DNA of 64,000 nucleotides, from positions 1 to 64,000 of the forward strand of contig JBKEEJ010000011.1 of NCBI GenBank assembly GCA_047777345.1, written 5' to 3'. The stretch's first letter is position 1, and each line of letters opens with the position of its first letter. This DNA is from Anaerocolumna sp047777345 (GTDB taxonomy: Bacteria; Bacillota; Clostridia; Lachnospirales; Lachnospiraceae). Made by a program: the position numbers and the translations under genes. The notes under the pieces were generated by a model. It was not told the origin of the DNA. It did no database searches and was given only the letters and a program-made list of their open reading frames with translations. Below, piece by piece: positions 44,459-54,197 of this stretch.

Positions 44459-44498
44459 ATTAATCGGAGGAACCTAATTTTTAAGTTTAATTTTAAAA

Positions 44499-46262
44499 TT
44501 AATCGGTAATTTTTGCTGCCTGTTGTTTTTCTGCAATCCAGTTATCCATCCGGTCCGCAATAATGTCAAACTGGGCCGGACCCGTATCCAGTAAGAACTT
44601 GTGAAAATCTTTCAGAACAAAGTTTTTCCCAAGAGTTTTTTCCGCTTTATCCCGCAGGTTTAAAAATTCCAGATATCCGATGCCGTATTGGGGATACAAA
44701 GCCGGTTCTTCAATCATGGTATTGTATAAAAGCTTAATTGTGTCAGGATCGGTAATGTAGCTTTTTAAATAATTGGCGGTATCGGCAAGGCTCCAGCCAT
44801 CATAATGAATTCCCATATCAATACGACAGTATAGTGCCATATTGGCTGCCATGTTGGCTTCCAGAAAGGTTGCCAGGTTTTCATCAAAGCCTGCCAGATG
44901 GTAGGAATAGTATTCCACATAGGTGGCCCAGCCTTCTACATATCCTCCGAAACTTAACAGGTTTCGGATGGCCGGAGGATTTAAGCTTCTAAAATAGACC
45001 GACTGATAGAGGTGGCCCGGATAACCTTCATGGGCAATGGTAGTAAAAATCTGGGACAAATCATAATCCGGATTTTCGTTAATATAGATAACGTTATTAT
45101 CATATTTGTCCAGAGGCGGTATCAGGTACATGGCAGGACTTAAGTGATTTTCCAGGGATTCATCCACATATTTTATAGAGCAATTTACTTCCGGACAGGC
45201 AGGAAAATCTTCTTTAATGGCAGCTTTTAAGTATTTTATAATTTTGGACGGGTCCTTTAAGGAATAATTTAAGGACATTACCCTATCATATATTTCCGGA
45301 TTTTTGCTTATAATGGTACTTAATTTGAGCATATTGACACTTAAAATATTCTCAAGCATGGTTTCTAATTCGGGAATAGACCGGGAAGAGCCGGTGTTAG
45401 CCTTAATTAAATATTCGTAATACTCTTTGCCCTTTTCATAATAGCAAAGTCCTTTGTCATTGGTACCGGTTCCTTTTAACTGGGTCAGGGTTTTAATTAA
45501 AAGTTCGTAGGCAGGAATAACAAAGTTTAGGACAGCATCTTTATTTCTTGCCTGATAGGACTTGATTTCTTTATTGGTTAAACCGTCAAATTCAGAAACT
45601 TTTTCATCAAAAATGGTAATCAGATAATTGTTTTCCTTGTTTTCAATAAATTCTTCACATTGGTTTATAATACTGTCTGCCACATTGTCATTCATAAATA
45701 AACCGGCTTCGGATTTGTCTTTTTCAAATTCACAGATTTCTTTAAAATAGTCATAAGTCTGAGGAAGGAGGGTTAAGTAGTTTTCTATATCATCCTTATC
45801 ATAAAAATAATATTCAGCCAATAAAAGGGGGAGCTGTGCCTGTATTCCTGTGGTGGGACCCAGGCTTTCTGTGTAATAGATAAAGTCACCCATTAAGCTT
45901 TCGGTTTCTAAGTCTTCTTTCAGAATATCGTAAGTTAATTTTTGGTCTTCTGTCAGCGAATCGTAATCATACTGCTTTAATGTGGCCAGGTAATTTTCAG
46001 AGGTTGCCAAAGCTTCTTCCATAGCTTCTTTGGAATAGTGGCCAAAAGTAATTTTCGGATTTGTTATGCCGTAATTTTCCGGATTAGCCAGGGTATAATT
46101 CAGGGTAATGGAATCTTTTTGTACTTCTGTTGTAAATATCCGGTTTAAAAATGTGTCAAAGTCTTCTTTTGGGGCAGCGGTGCTGTTTGAACAACCTAAG
46201 GAGCCCAATAAAAGCACCAGCAGCATAAAAGTAAGTAAGAGGTATTTTCCCTTTCTTTTCAT
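44499..46262 (-). CDS. DUF885 family lipoprotein, putative metallopeptidase
   Basis: 587 residues from the ATG at 46262; an ATG 18 nt earlier precedes what looks like its ribosome site (AAAGG). A lipoprotein signal (hydrophobic core then LGSLGC lipobox) implies anchoring on the outer face of the membrane. The DUF885 core has the zinc-like motif HEGYPGHLYQ and YVEGWATYVEYY, both diagnostic, plus CRIDMGIHYDGWS and a C-terminal GPAQFDIIADRM. The motif resembles HExxH metallopeptidases; substrates are unknown. It stands alone, facing the metG leader. Confidence 0.88.
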   Translation of the reverse strand: MKRKGKYLLLTFMLLVLLLGSLGCSNSTAAPKEDFDTFLNRIFTTEVQKDSITLNYTLANPENYGITNPKITFGHYSKEAMEEALATSENYLATLKQYDYDSLTEDQKLTYDILKEDLETESLMGDFIYYTESLGPTTGIQAQLPLLLAEYYFYDKDDIENYLTLLPQTYDYFKEICEFEKDKSEAGLFMNDNVADSIINQCEEFIENKENNYLITIFDEKVSEFDGLTNKEIKSYQARNKDAVLNFVIPAYELLIKTLTQLKGTGTNDKGLCYYEKGKEYYEYLIKANTGSSRSIPELETMLENILSVNMLKLSTIISKNPEIYDRVMSLNYSLKDPSKIIKYLKAAIKEDFPACPEVNCSIKYVDESLENHLSPAMYLIPPLDKYDNNVIYINENPDYDLSQIFTTIAHEGYPGHLYQSVYFRSLNPPAIRNLLSFGGYVEGWATYVEYYSYHLAGFDENLATFLEANMAANMALYCRIDMGIHYDGWSLADTANYLKSYITDPDTIKLLYNTMIEEPALYPQYGIGYLEFLNLRDKAEKTLGKNFVLKDFHKFLLDTGPAQFDIIADRMDNWIAEKQQAAKITD

Positions 46263-46507
46263 AAAAACCAAACCTTTCATTTGAGTCCCAATGGTAATTC
46301 AGCAATTCTTTTGATTCTTTACGCTTAATTAAGCTTATGATACAATTTCAAAAACAATTCATTATTCTTATTGTCAATTCTTATTGTCAGGGGTACGAAA
46401 AGCCCGGGATGGCTTACTTAACCGTAAATTTCTGGAATTTAATCCCGTTTCATTATTGCATGAAATGAGCGAAAATTCAACGAAATTTTGAAATGGGTAA
46501 TCCCAGG
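46263..46507. other. Region between the DUF885 gene and the metG promoter
   Basis: About 245 bp. It contains a short direct repeat TTCTTATTGTCA at 46366 and 46379 and an imperfect dyad around GGGATGG / AATCCC. No gene is seen. Confidence 0.45.
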
Positions 46508-46536
46508 TTGACAAAATAATTTCTCCATGCTATTCT
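46508..46536 (+). promoter_or_regulatory. metG promoter
   Basis: TTGACA (46508-46513), 17-nt spacer, TATTCT (46531-46536), about 50 bp before the T-box leader. Confidence 0.75.
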
Positions 46537-46589
46537 AAATTTTAGAAAAATGGGCAGACTATATTTGAGTCGTTTGTCATATAAAGCAT

Positions 46590-46856
46590 AAAGGCTGTGA
46601 AGAGAAGAGTAGATAAGGATACCGTGTACAGAGAGCCCGAATAAGCTGAGAACGGGTCACAGGTGAATTATTGAAGATGGTCTTGGAGCTGCGCATCCGA
46701 GAGGATTACCTTTAGGCTGCGCCGGGTGCATCCGTTATTGTGATAAGCTGTTTAAAATGCAGCTGATAAGGGTCTGGCTGTGAAGTCAGGCTGAATTAAA
46801 GTGGTACCACGGGACTGGCTCTCGTCTTTAAATGTAAAAGACGCGGGCTTTTTTTA
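46590..46856 (+). promoter_or_regulatory. T-box riboswitch controlling metG
   Basis: A tRNA-sensing leader. Stem I carries AGAGAG (46630) and a GAAGATGG segment whose ATG (46676-46678) is the candidate specifier codon for Met. The T-box sequence AAAGTGGTACCACGG (46798-46812) contains the UGG that pairs with the uncharged tRNA acceptor end. The competing terminator is GCTCTCGTCTTT / AAAGACGCGGGC followed by T7 (46818-46856). Binding of uncharged tRNA-Met should prevent termination and raise metG expression. Confidence 0.93.
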
Positions 46857-46981
46857 ACGTAAAAAATCTTTACGAATTTTATTGTTTGATAAATGCCTGA
46901 CCAACAGGATGTGTAAAAAACTTCTGGCTCCCAGGGCTGAATGTCAATCCATAACTGTTTTAAATTCGAGGAGGAAAACAT

Positions 46982-48967
46982 ATGAGCAAGAAACCATATT
47001 ATATTACAACTGCAATCGCATACACGTCGGGAAAACCTCATATTGGAAATACCTATGAAATCGTACTGGCAGACAGTATAGCCAGATTTAAGCGCCAGCA
47101 GGGGTATGAGGTGTTTTTCCAGACAGGAACCGATGAACACGGACAAAAAATAGAAAACAAGGCTGCCGAAGCGGGAGTTACGCCTAAGGAATTCGTAGAT
47201 AAAGTTGCCGGTGAAATCAAATCTATTTGGGATATTATGAATACTTCATATGACAAATTTATTCGTACCACCGACGAATACCATGAGAAACAGGTTCAGA
47301 AAATTTTTAAGAAACTGTACGAACAGGGGGATATTTACAAAGGCTATTATGAAGGCATGTACTGTACTCCCTGTGAGTCATTCTTTACTTCATCTCAGCT
47401 GGTGGACGGAAAATGTCCGGATTGCGGAAGAGAAGTTCAGCCTGCAAAGGAAGAGGCTTATTTCTTAAAGATGAGCAAATATGCACAGCGTTTGATTGAT
47501 TATATTAACACCCATCCTGAATTTATTCAGCCGGAATCCAGAAAAAATGAAATGATGAATAACTTCCTGTTACCGGGACTTCAGGATTTGTGCGTATCCA
47601 GAACTTCTTTTAAGTGGGGTATTCCGGTAGATTTTGATGACAAGCATGTGGTATACGTTTGGCTGGATGCTTTAACCAACTACATTACCGGATTAGGATA
47701 TGATGTGGATGGAAACCATGGAGACTTGTTCAAGAAATTCTGGCCGGCGGATCTTCACCTGATTGGTAAAGACATCTTAAGGTTTCATACCATATACTGG
47801 CCTATTATGCTGATGGCCCTTGACCTTCCACTGCCAAAGCAAATATTCGGCCATCCCTGGTTATTACAGGGCGACGGTAAAATGAGCAAATCCAAGGGTA
47901 ATGTTTTGTATGCCGATGATTTGGTGGAATTTTTCGGAGTGGACGCAGTTCGCTACTTTGTACTCCATGAAATGCCATTTGATAATGATGGCGTAATTAC
48001 CTGGGAACTGATGGTAGAAAGAATGAACTCAGACCTGGCCAATACGTTGGGTAATCTGGTTAACAGAACCATATCCATGTCCAATAAATACTTTGGCGGT
48101 ATCGTAAATAATACCGGCGTGGCAGAACCGGTAGATGAGGAGCTTAAGAAACTGGCTCTTGAAACACCGAAAAAAGTGGAAGCGAAAATGGATCAGTTAA
48201 GGGTTGCAGATGCCATTACGGAGATTTTCACTTTGTTTAAGCGGTGCAACAAATATATCGACGAAACCATGCCATGGGTATTAGCCAAAGACCCGGATAA
48301 AAAAGAAAGACTGGAAACGGTACTTTATAATCTGGTGGAAAGTATCTGCATCGGGGCAAGCCTTCTTCAATCTTTTATGCCGGATACTTCAGAAAAAATC
48401 TTATCCCAGTTAAATGCCAAGGCAAGGACTCTGGAAGAATTAAATCAGTTCGGAGTATATCCGTCCGGCACAAAAGTTACCGATAAACCGGAAATACTGT
48501 TTGCCCGCCTGGACTTAAAAGAGGTACTTGATAAAGTAGAAGCCAAAAAAGCAGCAGTAAAAAAGGAAGAGGCACAAACCTCTGATAAATCCGGTGAGAA
48601 ATCCACAAATGAGGAAAGAGCCATTGACATTCCTGCCAAAGAGGAAATTACTTATGAGGATTTTATGAAGATGCAATTTCAGGTAGGTGAAATTATTGCC
48701 TGCGAACCGGTACCCAAATCCAAAAAGCTTCTTTGTTCCAAGGTTAAGATTGGATCTTCGGTAAAACAGATTGTATCCGGCATTAAGGCTCATTATACGC
48801 CGGAAGAAATGGTAGGGAAAAAGGTAATGGTATTAGTTAATTTAAAACCTGCCAAATTAGCCGGGGTACTTTCCGAAGGAATGCTTTTGTGTGCTGAAGA
48901 TGAAAACGGTAAGTTAGCCCTTATGGTACCGGAAAAAGATATGCCATCGGGAGCAGAAATCTGCTAA
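46982..48967 (+). CDS. metG: Methionyl-tRNA synthetase
   Basis: 661 residues. Class I signature HIGN in SGKPHIGNTYE, the zinc-knuckle cysteines CTPC and CPDCG, WLDALTNYITG, and KMSKSKGN near residue 300. After the anticodon-binding helices a Lys/Glu-rich linker (about 520-550) leads to a C-terminal EMAP-type tRNA-binding domain (FMKMQFQVGEIIACEPVP to the end), as in long MetG forms. It charges tRNA-Met and initiator tRNA. Controlled by the upstream T-box. Within the B. subtilis-like order it corresponds to metS after abrB. Confidence 0.97.
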   Translation: MSKKPYYITTAIAYTSGKPHIGNTYEIVLADSIARFKRQQGYEVFFQTGTDEHGQKIENKAAEAGVTPKEFVDKVAGEIKSIWDIMNTSYDKFIRTTDEYHEKQVQKIFKKLYEQGDIYKGYYEGMYCTPCESFFTSSQLVDGKCPDCGREVQPAKEEAYFLKMSKYAQRLIDYINTHPEFIQPESRKNEMMNNFLLPGLQDLCVSRTSFKWGIPVDFDDKHVVYVWLDALTNYITGLGYDVDGNHGDLFKKFWPADLHLIGKDILRFHTIYWPIMLMALDLPLPKQIFGHPWLLQGDGKMSKSKGNVLYADDLVEFFGVDAVRYFVLHEMPFDNDGVITWELMVERMNSDLANTLGNLVNRTISMSNKYFGGIVNNTGVAEPVDEELKKLALETPKKVEAKMDQLRVADAITEIFTLFKRCNKYIDETMPWVLAKDPDKKERLETVLYNLVESICIGASLLQSFMPDTSEKILSQLNAKARTLEELNQFGVYPSGTKVTDKPEILFARLDLKEVLDKVEAKKAAVKKEEAQTSDKSGEKSTNEERAIDIPAKEEITYEDFMKMQFQVGEIIACEPVPKSKKLLCSKVKIGSSVKQIVSGIKAHYTPEEMVGKKVMVLVNLKPAKLAGVLSEGMLLCAEDENGKLALMVPEKDMPSGAEIC

Positions 48968-49035
48968 TAAGTAAATGAAGATACAAATTTTATTAATCTA
49001 TTTTTTGTTGTATGAAAAGGCAATGATGATGAAAA

Positions 49036-49093
49036 AAAGAGGTTAACTCTCCGATTACAAAAAATCAAGGGAGAGTTGACCTCTTTCTTTTTA
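49036..49093 (+). terminator. metG terminator
   Basis: AAAGAGGTTAACTCTCC pairs with GGAGAGTTGACCTCTTT (one G-T pair) and is followed by CTTTTTA; it also faces the convergent cotJ operon. Confidence 0.85.
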
Positions 49094-49143
49094 CAACTGG
49101 CCACTAACCACTAATTTTTTTGAAATGATTAAGAAATTTGTTC

Positions 49144-49755
49144 TTATTGATTCATAACTGGTTTATCTAACTCCATATTAAGTGCGTAAAAATTTTTAGA
49201 ATCTATATGCTCTTGTACCCTTACCAGTGCTTCGCCAAAACGCTGATAGTGAATAATTTCCCGTTCTCTTAAAAAACGGATAGGATCAATAATTTCCGGA
49301 TCGGTAACAAGTCTTAAAATATTGTCATAAGTGGTTCTGGCTTTTTGCTCTGCGGCCAGGTCTTCGTGTAAATCCGTCAGGATATCGCCTTTTGACTGAA
49401 AGAAACAGGAGTTAAAGGGTATGCCTCCGGCTGCCTGGGGCCAAAGAGCCGTCGTATGGTCAATATAGTAAGCATCAAAACCGCCGGTTTTAAGTTCCTC
49501 AAGACTCAGGTTTTTGGTTAACTGAAATACAATGGCGCTGATAATTTCCATGTGAGCCAGTTCTTCGGTTCCGATATCCGTAAGCAACCCAGCCACTTCC
49601 TTATATGGCACGGTATAACGTTGGGACAGATATCGCATAGAGGCTGCAAGTTCTCCGTCGGGGCCGCCAAACTGGCTGATAATTAGCTGAGCCATTTTGG
49701 GATTGGGATTTGATATTTTAACCGGATATTGAAGCCGTCTTTCATAAGTCCACAT
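49144..49755 (-). CDS. cotJC: Spore coat protein CotJC (manganese catalase family)
   Basis: 203 residues with the ferritin-like Mn-catalase fold: LIISQFGGPDGELAASMRYLSQR, GTEELAHMEIISAIV with metal-ligand Glu/His, and DLAAEQKARTTYDNI with a second set. CotJC is an inner coat component made in the mother cell. It is the last gene of cotJA-cotJB-cotJC, starting 3 bp after the cotJB stop. Full length compared with the B. subtilis protein. Confidence 0.94.
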   Translation of the reverse strand: MWTYERRLQYPVKISNPNPKMAQLIISQFGGPDGELAASMRYLSQRYTVPYKEVAGLLTDIGTEELAHMEIISAIVFQLTKNLSLEELKTGGFDAYYIDHTTALWPQAAGGIPFNSCFFQSKGDILTDLHEDLAAEQKARTTYDNILRLVTDPEIIDPIRFLREREIIHYQRFGEALVRVQEHIDSKNFYALNMELDKPVMNQ

Positions 49756-49758
49756 TAT

Positions 49759-50013
49759 TTACACCTCTCCTTCCCAGGGCCAGGGAGTATTTACCCAGGA
49801 CCACTGTGCTTCCTCTTTTACGCAGTAGGCCAAAACCGGCCCGAAGTCATTCTCATACTCTTCCAGGGCTTGTTCTCGTTCATTTTTATATTTTTCAAAA
49901 CTAGCCAAAGCTTCCTTGTCAAACGGATGGGTATCCAGAAATAATCTAAGGTCGTCCAAAACAAAGCTTACTGCCTGTAATTTTTTCATAGAGTCACATT
50001 TGGCCTGATTCAT
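49759..50013 (-). CDS. cotJB: Spore coat protein CotJB
   Basis: 84 residues, beginning with a short segment then LQAVSFVLDDLRLFLDTHPFDKEAL and a charged helix, ending YCVKEEAQWSWVNTPWPWE. This is the pattern of CotJB. It overlaps cotJA by 4 nt and is followed closely by cotJC, so the operon is translationally coupled. Confidence 0.9.
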   Translation of the reverse strand: MNQAKCDSMKKLQAVSFVLDDLRLFLDTHPFDKEALASFEKYKNEREQALEEYENDFGPVLAYCVKEEAQWSWVNTPWPWEGEV

Positions 50014-50252
50014 AAAAGTGCTCCTCCTGTTCCGTAAAAAGGTAAATCTAACTCTTTAAAAATGGTACCTGCCTTAAGGGCATATTCCGGGTCATATAAG
50101 TCTTTAAATTGCTGTATGGGAATATAGGCCATTGCAAGGGATGGCGCAAAAGGGAAATTCCCTCCGCTGTCACAGGAAAGAGTGGGAATATCGTTTTGTG
50201 AACAGTCTTTCGGAGTAATTTTTAAATCAGCCTGTATGAAATTTAAATTCAT
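50010..50252 (-). CDS. cotJA: Spore coat associated protein CotJA
   Basis: 80 residues from the ATG at 50252, preceded by AGGGAG; a frame from 50294 would add 14 residues across that site. The C-terminal half has the family core LAMAYIPIQQFKDLYDPEYALKAGTIFKELDLPF. First gene of the cotJ operon, which is under mother-cell sigma-E control in B. subtilis; I could not read a confident sigma-E promoter. A small hairpin (50279-50305) lies in its leader. Confidence 0.88.
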   Translation of the reverse strand: MNLNFIQADLKITPKDCSQNDIPTLSCDSGGNFPFAPSLAMAYIPIQQFKDLYDPEYALKAGTIFKELDLPFYGTGGALL

Positions 50253-50618
50253 ACTTAAAACTCCCTTCTTTTCAATTTGAGAAATCCAAAACAATAGAAT
50301 TTCTCAAAATTAGTTTGGCTGGACCAATAAAATAAATACTAGCAATTATGCGTATCTGAGCCATATTTTATATTAATAAGAGGCGGTTCAATAATATTTT
50401 TAAAATAATTTTAAAGAAAGCAAGTAAGGATTATGATATTAGTAAAATTTTATTTTTTTGCCAGATTCAAATGAAAAACGCGAAAGGAAAATTTAAGCCA
50501 AAAAGCAAAAATTAAGAAAGCATGGACAAAGCCGGGGAATATCACTATAATACATAATGAGCTTAAAGGTAACAAATAATTAACTGTAAGGAATATGGTA
50601 CTGCATACGGAGGATATT
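50253..50618. other. Divergent cotJ / tatD intergenic region
   Basis: About 365 bp with a GAGAAATC...GAATTTCTC hairpin (50279-50305) in the cotJ leader and AT-rich sequence that must hold both promoters. No gene or further element is recognised. Confidence 0.5.
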
Positions 50619-51380
50619 ATGATTTTTGAAACACATGCTCATTATGATGATGAAGCTTTTGATGAAGATAGAGAGAGTTTATTAAGGAGCCTTTATGAAG
50701 CGGGAATTGAATATGTGGTAAACGTTGGGTCAAGCATTGAGACAACGAAAAAAACCCTGGAACTTATCAAGCGTTTTCCCTTTGTCTATGGGGCAGTGGG
50801 AGTTCATCCCAGTGAAACAGAGGAGTTAAACGAGGATAATTTTAAGTGGTTAAAAAAAGTGGGCCAAGATCCGAAAGTTGTGGCCATTGGAGAAATCGGT
50901 CTTGATTATCACTGGGATACGCCGGACAAGCAAATCCAGAAGGAATGGTTTTTAAGACAAATGGATCTTGCCAAAGAATTAAAACTGCCAGTTATTATTC
51001 ACAGCAGGGATGCGGCGGCAGACACTTATGATTTAATACAAGAAGCCCAATTAACAAAAGGGGTTATTCATTGCTTTTCCTACAGCAAAGAAATGGCAAA
51101 AAATTACCTGGATATGGGATTTTATTTAGGTATCGGCGGGGTTGTTACCTTTAAAAATGCAAGGAAGTTAAAAGAAGTGGTGGAATATGCGCCGATAACC
51201 CAGCTGGTACTGGAAACGGACTGCCCTTATCTTGCGCCGGAACCGAACCGGGGAAAAAGGAATTCATCGTTAAATTTACCATATGTGGCTGAAGAAATTG
51301 CCAGACTAAAAGGCCTTACCTATGAGGAAGTGGTAAGTATAACTGAGCAAAACGCCAGGAAATTATACGGGCTTTTATGA
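50619..51380 (+). CDS. TatD family metal-dependent DNase
   Basis: 253 residues from the ATG at 50619 (GGAGG 5 nt upstream); a frame from 50595 is less likely. TIM-barrel metal-hydrolase motifs: ETHAHYDDEAF (first His pair), AIGEIGLDYHWD with the bridging Glu, VIIHSRDA, HCFSYSKEM and the C-terminal LETDCPYLAPEPNRGKRN. Family members are 3'-5' exonucleases or AP endonucleases. It corresponds to yabD between metS and ksgA in B. subtilis. Confidence 0.93.
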   Translation: MIFETHAHYDDEAFDEDRESLLRSLYEAGIEYVVNVGSSIETTKKTLELIKRFPFVYGAVGVHPSETEELNEDNFKWLKKVGQDPKVVAIGEIGLDYHWDTPDKQIQKEWFLRQMDLAKELKLPVIIHSRDAAADTYDLIQEAQLTKGVIHCFSYSKEMAKNYLDMGFYLGIGGVVTFKNARKLKEVVEYAPITQLVLETDCPYLAPEPNRGKRNSSLNLPYVAEEIARLKGLTYEEVVSITEQNARKLYGLL

Positions 51381-51475
51381 TTATACAGATGAAAATTATA
51401 TCTTGTTTAAATAATTGACTTTTCAGCTTCAATAAGATACCATAAACCTATTAAAATTGTGAACAGGAACAGAAT

Positions 51476-52351
51476 ATGCGAAATAAATTAGGTAATCCAA
51501 AGGAAACCATAGAAATTTTAAATAAATATCACTTTATTTTTCAAAAAAAGTACGGACAGAATTTTCTTATTGATACCCACGTATTGGAGAAAATAATCAA
51601 GGCAGCCGACGTTACCAAAGAGGATATGGTGCTTGAAATTGGTCCGGGTATAGGAACTCTGACCCAATATTTATGCGAAGCGGCCAGGGAAGTAATCGCT
51701 GTGGAAATTGACAAGTCATTAATACCAATACTTCATGATACTCTGTCACCTTATGACAATGTTACAATACTGAATGAAGATATTTTAAAAGTGGACATTA
51801 ACCAACTGGTTCAGGAAAAGAACGGGGGAAAGCCCATTAAAATTGTTGCCAATTTGCCCTACTATATTACAACACCTATCATTATGGGCTTATTGGAAGG
51901 TCATGTTCCCGTTGTGAATATTACGGTAATGGTTCAAAAAGAAGTGGCAGACCGAATGCAGGCTGCTCCCGGCGGAAAGGATTACGGGGCCTTATCCTTA
52001 GCTGTCCAGTATTATGCAAAACCGTATATTGCGGCCAATGTTCCGCCAAACTGTTTTATACCAAGACCCAATGTGGGTTCTGCCGTTATCCGCCTTACCC
52101 TTCATGAGGATTATCCGGTTAAGGTAAAGGATGAAAGGCTCCTTTTTCGGATTATCCGAGATTCCTTTAACCAGAGAAGAAAAACTTTGGTTAACGGATT
52201 AAATAACGGAAACGAAGTAAAGCTTCCCAAGGAAACCATAGCGGAAGCCATAAGAGAACTTGGCGTTTCGCCTACTATACGGGGCGAAGCTCTAACCCTG
52301 GAACAATTTGCAAAACTAAGCAATATTATCTATGATAAAATTAATAATTAA
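51476..52351 (+). CDS. rsmA: 16S rRNA dimethyladenosine transferase
   Basis: 291 residues, also called KsgA. KKYGQNFLID at the N-terminus, SAM-binding LEIGPGIGTLTQYL, acidic loop AVEID and catalytic NLPYYITTPI, then FNQRRKTLVNGL in the C-terminal domain. It dimethylates A1518 and A1519 at the 3' end of 16S rRNA during small-subunit assembly. It follows tatD by 95 bp; the rnmV gene found between them in B. subtilis is absent. Confidence 0.96.
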   Translation: MRNKLGNPKETIEILNKYHFIFQKKYGQNFLIDTHVLEKIIKAADVTKEDMVLEIGPGIGTLTQYLCEAAREVIAVEIDKSLIPILHDTLSPYDNVTILNEDILKVDINQLVQEKNGGKPIKIVANLPYYITTPIIMGLLEGHVPVVNITVMVQKEVADRMQAAPGGKDYGALSLAVQYYAKPYIAANVPPNCFIPRPNVGSAVIRLTLHEDYPVKVKDERLLFRIIRDSFNQRRKTLVNGLNNGNEVKLPKETIAEAIRELGVSPTIRGEALTLEQFAKLSNIIYDKINN

Positions 52352-52406
52352 GTCAATAAGATAACAAAAGATAACAATATATCAATAAAATAAATTCATA
52401 ATAAAC

Positions 52407-52446
52407 AAAAACTACCTTATACCAGAAAAGGTGGTTTTTTTATCAT
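52407..52446 (+). terminator. rsmA terminator
   Basis: AAAACTACCTT pairs with AAGGTGGTTTT (one G-T) across an 11-nt loop, with a T run. Confidence 0.8.
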
Positions 52447-52670
52447 TCAAAAAAAATATCATCCTTTTTGAAAATTGCCCCTTTATTCTGAAGTTTGTGT
52501 CAAATAGATATAAAATGTTTAAATTAGTTTAATAACTAGAATAATTAAGAAAGCTTTCAGACATATTGACATAAAAGTATAAGAATGATAATGTGTACTA
52601 ACGCAAGGACTTGATTTTTTGAGTCTGATGAAACTATGGAACGATGAAATACGCATATGGGGGAAAAAGA

Positions 52671-53897
52671 ATGAAGGGAAATGTCCTGGTTGGTCAGTCT
52701 GGCGGGCCCACAGCAGCAATTAATTCCAGCTTAGCCGGAGTATATAAAGCAGCAAAAGATTTGGAAGCGGGCAAAGTATACGGAATGCTTTATGGCATAC
52801 AAGGATTATTGGATGAGAAATATGTGGATTTGGATAAACATTTTAACAGTGATATGAAAATTGAATTGTTAAAAAGAACTCCTTCGTCTTATCTTGGCTC
52901 TTGCCGCTATAAACTAGCTGATTATGAAGAGGATAACAGTGACTATATAAAAATATTTAATATCTTAAATCAATTAGAGATAAAATTCTTTTTCTATATC
53001 GGCGGCAATGATTCCATGGACACCATCAAAAAATTATCTGATTATGGGGAAAAAATAAAAAGTCAAGTCCGATTTATCGGAGTGCCAAAAACCATTGACA
53101 ACGACCTGGCTGTTACCGATCATACGCCCGGTTATGGGAGCGCCGCAAAATTTATTGCGGCAACCACAAAAGAAATTATTCGGGATGCCTTAGTATATGA
53201 CCAGAAAAATGTTACCATTATCGAAATTATGGGCCGTAACGTGGGATGGCTTACGGGAGCCGCTGCTCTTGCCTGTGATGGGGATAATCCCGGCCCGGAC
53301 CTTATTTATCTTCCGGAAGTGGATTTTGATATAGAGGATTTTCTTTTTAAAATTAAGGAACTTCAGAAAACGAAAAAAGCGTTGGTGATTGCCGTATCGG
53401 AAGGAATCCATCTGGCTGATAAAAGATATGTCTGTGAACTGGAACAGGAAAGGAAAGTTACCGACCAATTTGGACATGCCATGCTTAGCGGTGCCGGAAA
53501 ATATTTATCTAACCTGATTATTAGGGAAAACGGCTGTAAATCCAGAGGAATTGAGCTAAATACTTTACAGCGCTGTGCTTCTCATATGGCTTCTTTAGTA
53601 GATATAAATGAAGCTTATCAGGCAGGGGCAGCAGCGGTTAAGGCGGCAATGGAAGGAAAAACCGGTGAAATGATTGTGTTAATTCGGACATCCGATCACC
53701 CTTACCAGTGTACCACCGGTACCTATGACATTCATAAAATAGCCAATCTGGAGAAAAAAGTTCCTTTGGAATGGATTAAAAAAGATGGCACCGGCGTTAC
53801 CGAGGACTTTGTGAATTATGTAAGACCTCTTATACAGGACGAACTGACACCTATTATGATAGACGGACTGCCAAAGCATATCAGATACAACTGTTAA
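52671..53897 (+). CDS. 6-phosphofructokinase, probably pyrophosphate-dependent
   Basis: 408 residues from the ATG at 52671 (GGGGGAAAAAG upstream). The N-terminus has the substrate-loop VGQSGGPTAAINSSLAG. The nucleotide/PPi site reads IGGNDSMDT, close to the GGDDS of PPi enzymes and unlike the GGDGS of ATP enzymes, and the catalytic segment is PKTIDND with Lys in place of Gly, another PPi mark. EIMGRNVGWLTGAAALA follows. It phosphorylates fructose-6-phosphate reversibly with PPi, saving ATP in fermentative glycolysis. The Asn in GGNDS is unusual. Donor specificity is inferred. Confidence 0.88.
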   Translation: MKGNVLVGQSGGPTAAINSSLAGVYKAAKDLEAGKVYGMLYGIQGLLDEKYVDLDKHFNSDMKIELLKRTPSSYLGSCRYKLADYEEDNSDYIKIFNILNQLEIKFFFYIGGNDSMDTIKKLSDYGEKIKSQVRFIGVPKTIDNDLAVTDHTPGYGSAAKFIAATTKEIIRDALVYDQKNVTIIEIMGRNVGWLTGAAALACDGDNPGPDLIYLPEVDFDIEDFLFKIKELQKTKKALVIAVSEGIHLADKRYVCELEQERKVTDQFGHAMLSGAGKYLSNLIIRENGCKSRGIELNTLQRCASHMASLVDINEAYQAGAAAVKAAMEGKTGEMIVLIRTSDHPYQCTTGTYDIHKIANLEKKVPLEWIKKDGTGVTEDFVNYVRPLIQDELTPIMIDGLPKHIRYNC

Positions 53898-53956
53898 ATG
53901 ACAAACTCCCTTTATCCATAAAGAAAGCACATATCAAATGTAAACACAAATATAAT

Positions 53957-54000
53957 AACTCCCATGGTTTCACTAAAATTTGGAAGCCAGGGAGTTTTTT
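53957..54000 (+). terminator. Phosphofructokinase gene terminator
   Basis: AACTCCCATGGTTTC pairs with GGAAGCCAGGGAGTT (one bulge), then T6. Confidence 0.85.
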
Positions 54001-54197
54001 CATTTATTTTGTAAAAAAATCAAGAGGAGCAAATAAGTCATGTCTATAGGATTATGTTTTTAAAAAGAAGGATTTATAAAATCCGAATGAAAGAAAATGT
54101 GGCATAATAAGTTTAAATATGGTATTCTTTTAAGGCAGCAGAAAATATGTAAAGATAATACGGGAGTATTTTATCGAAAGCCTGAAGGAGTTACACA

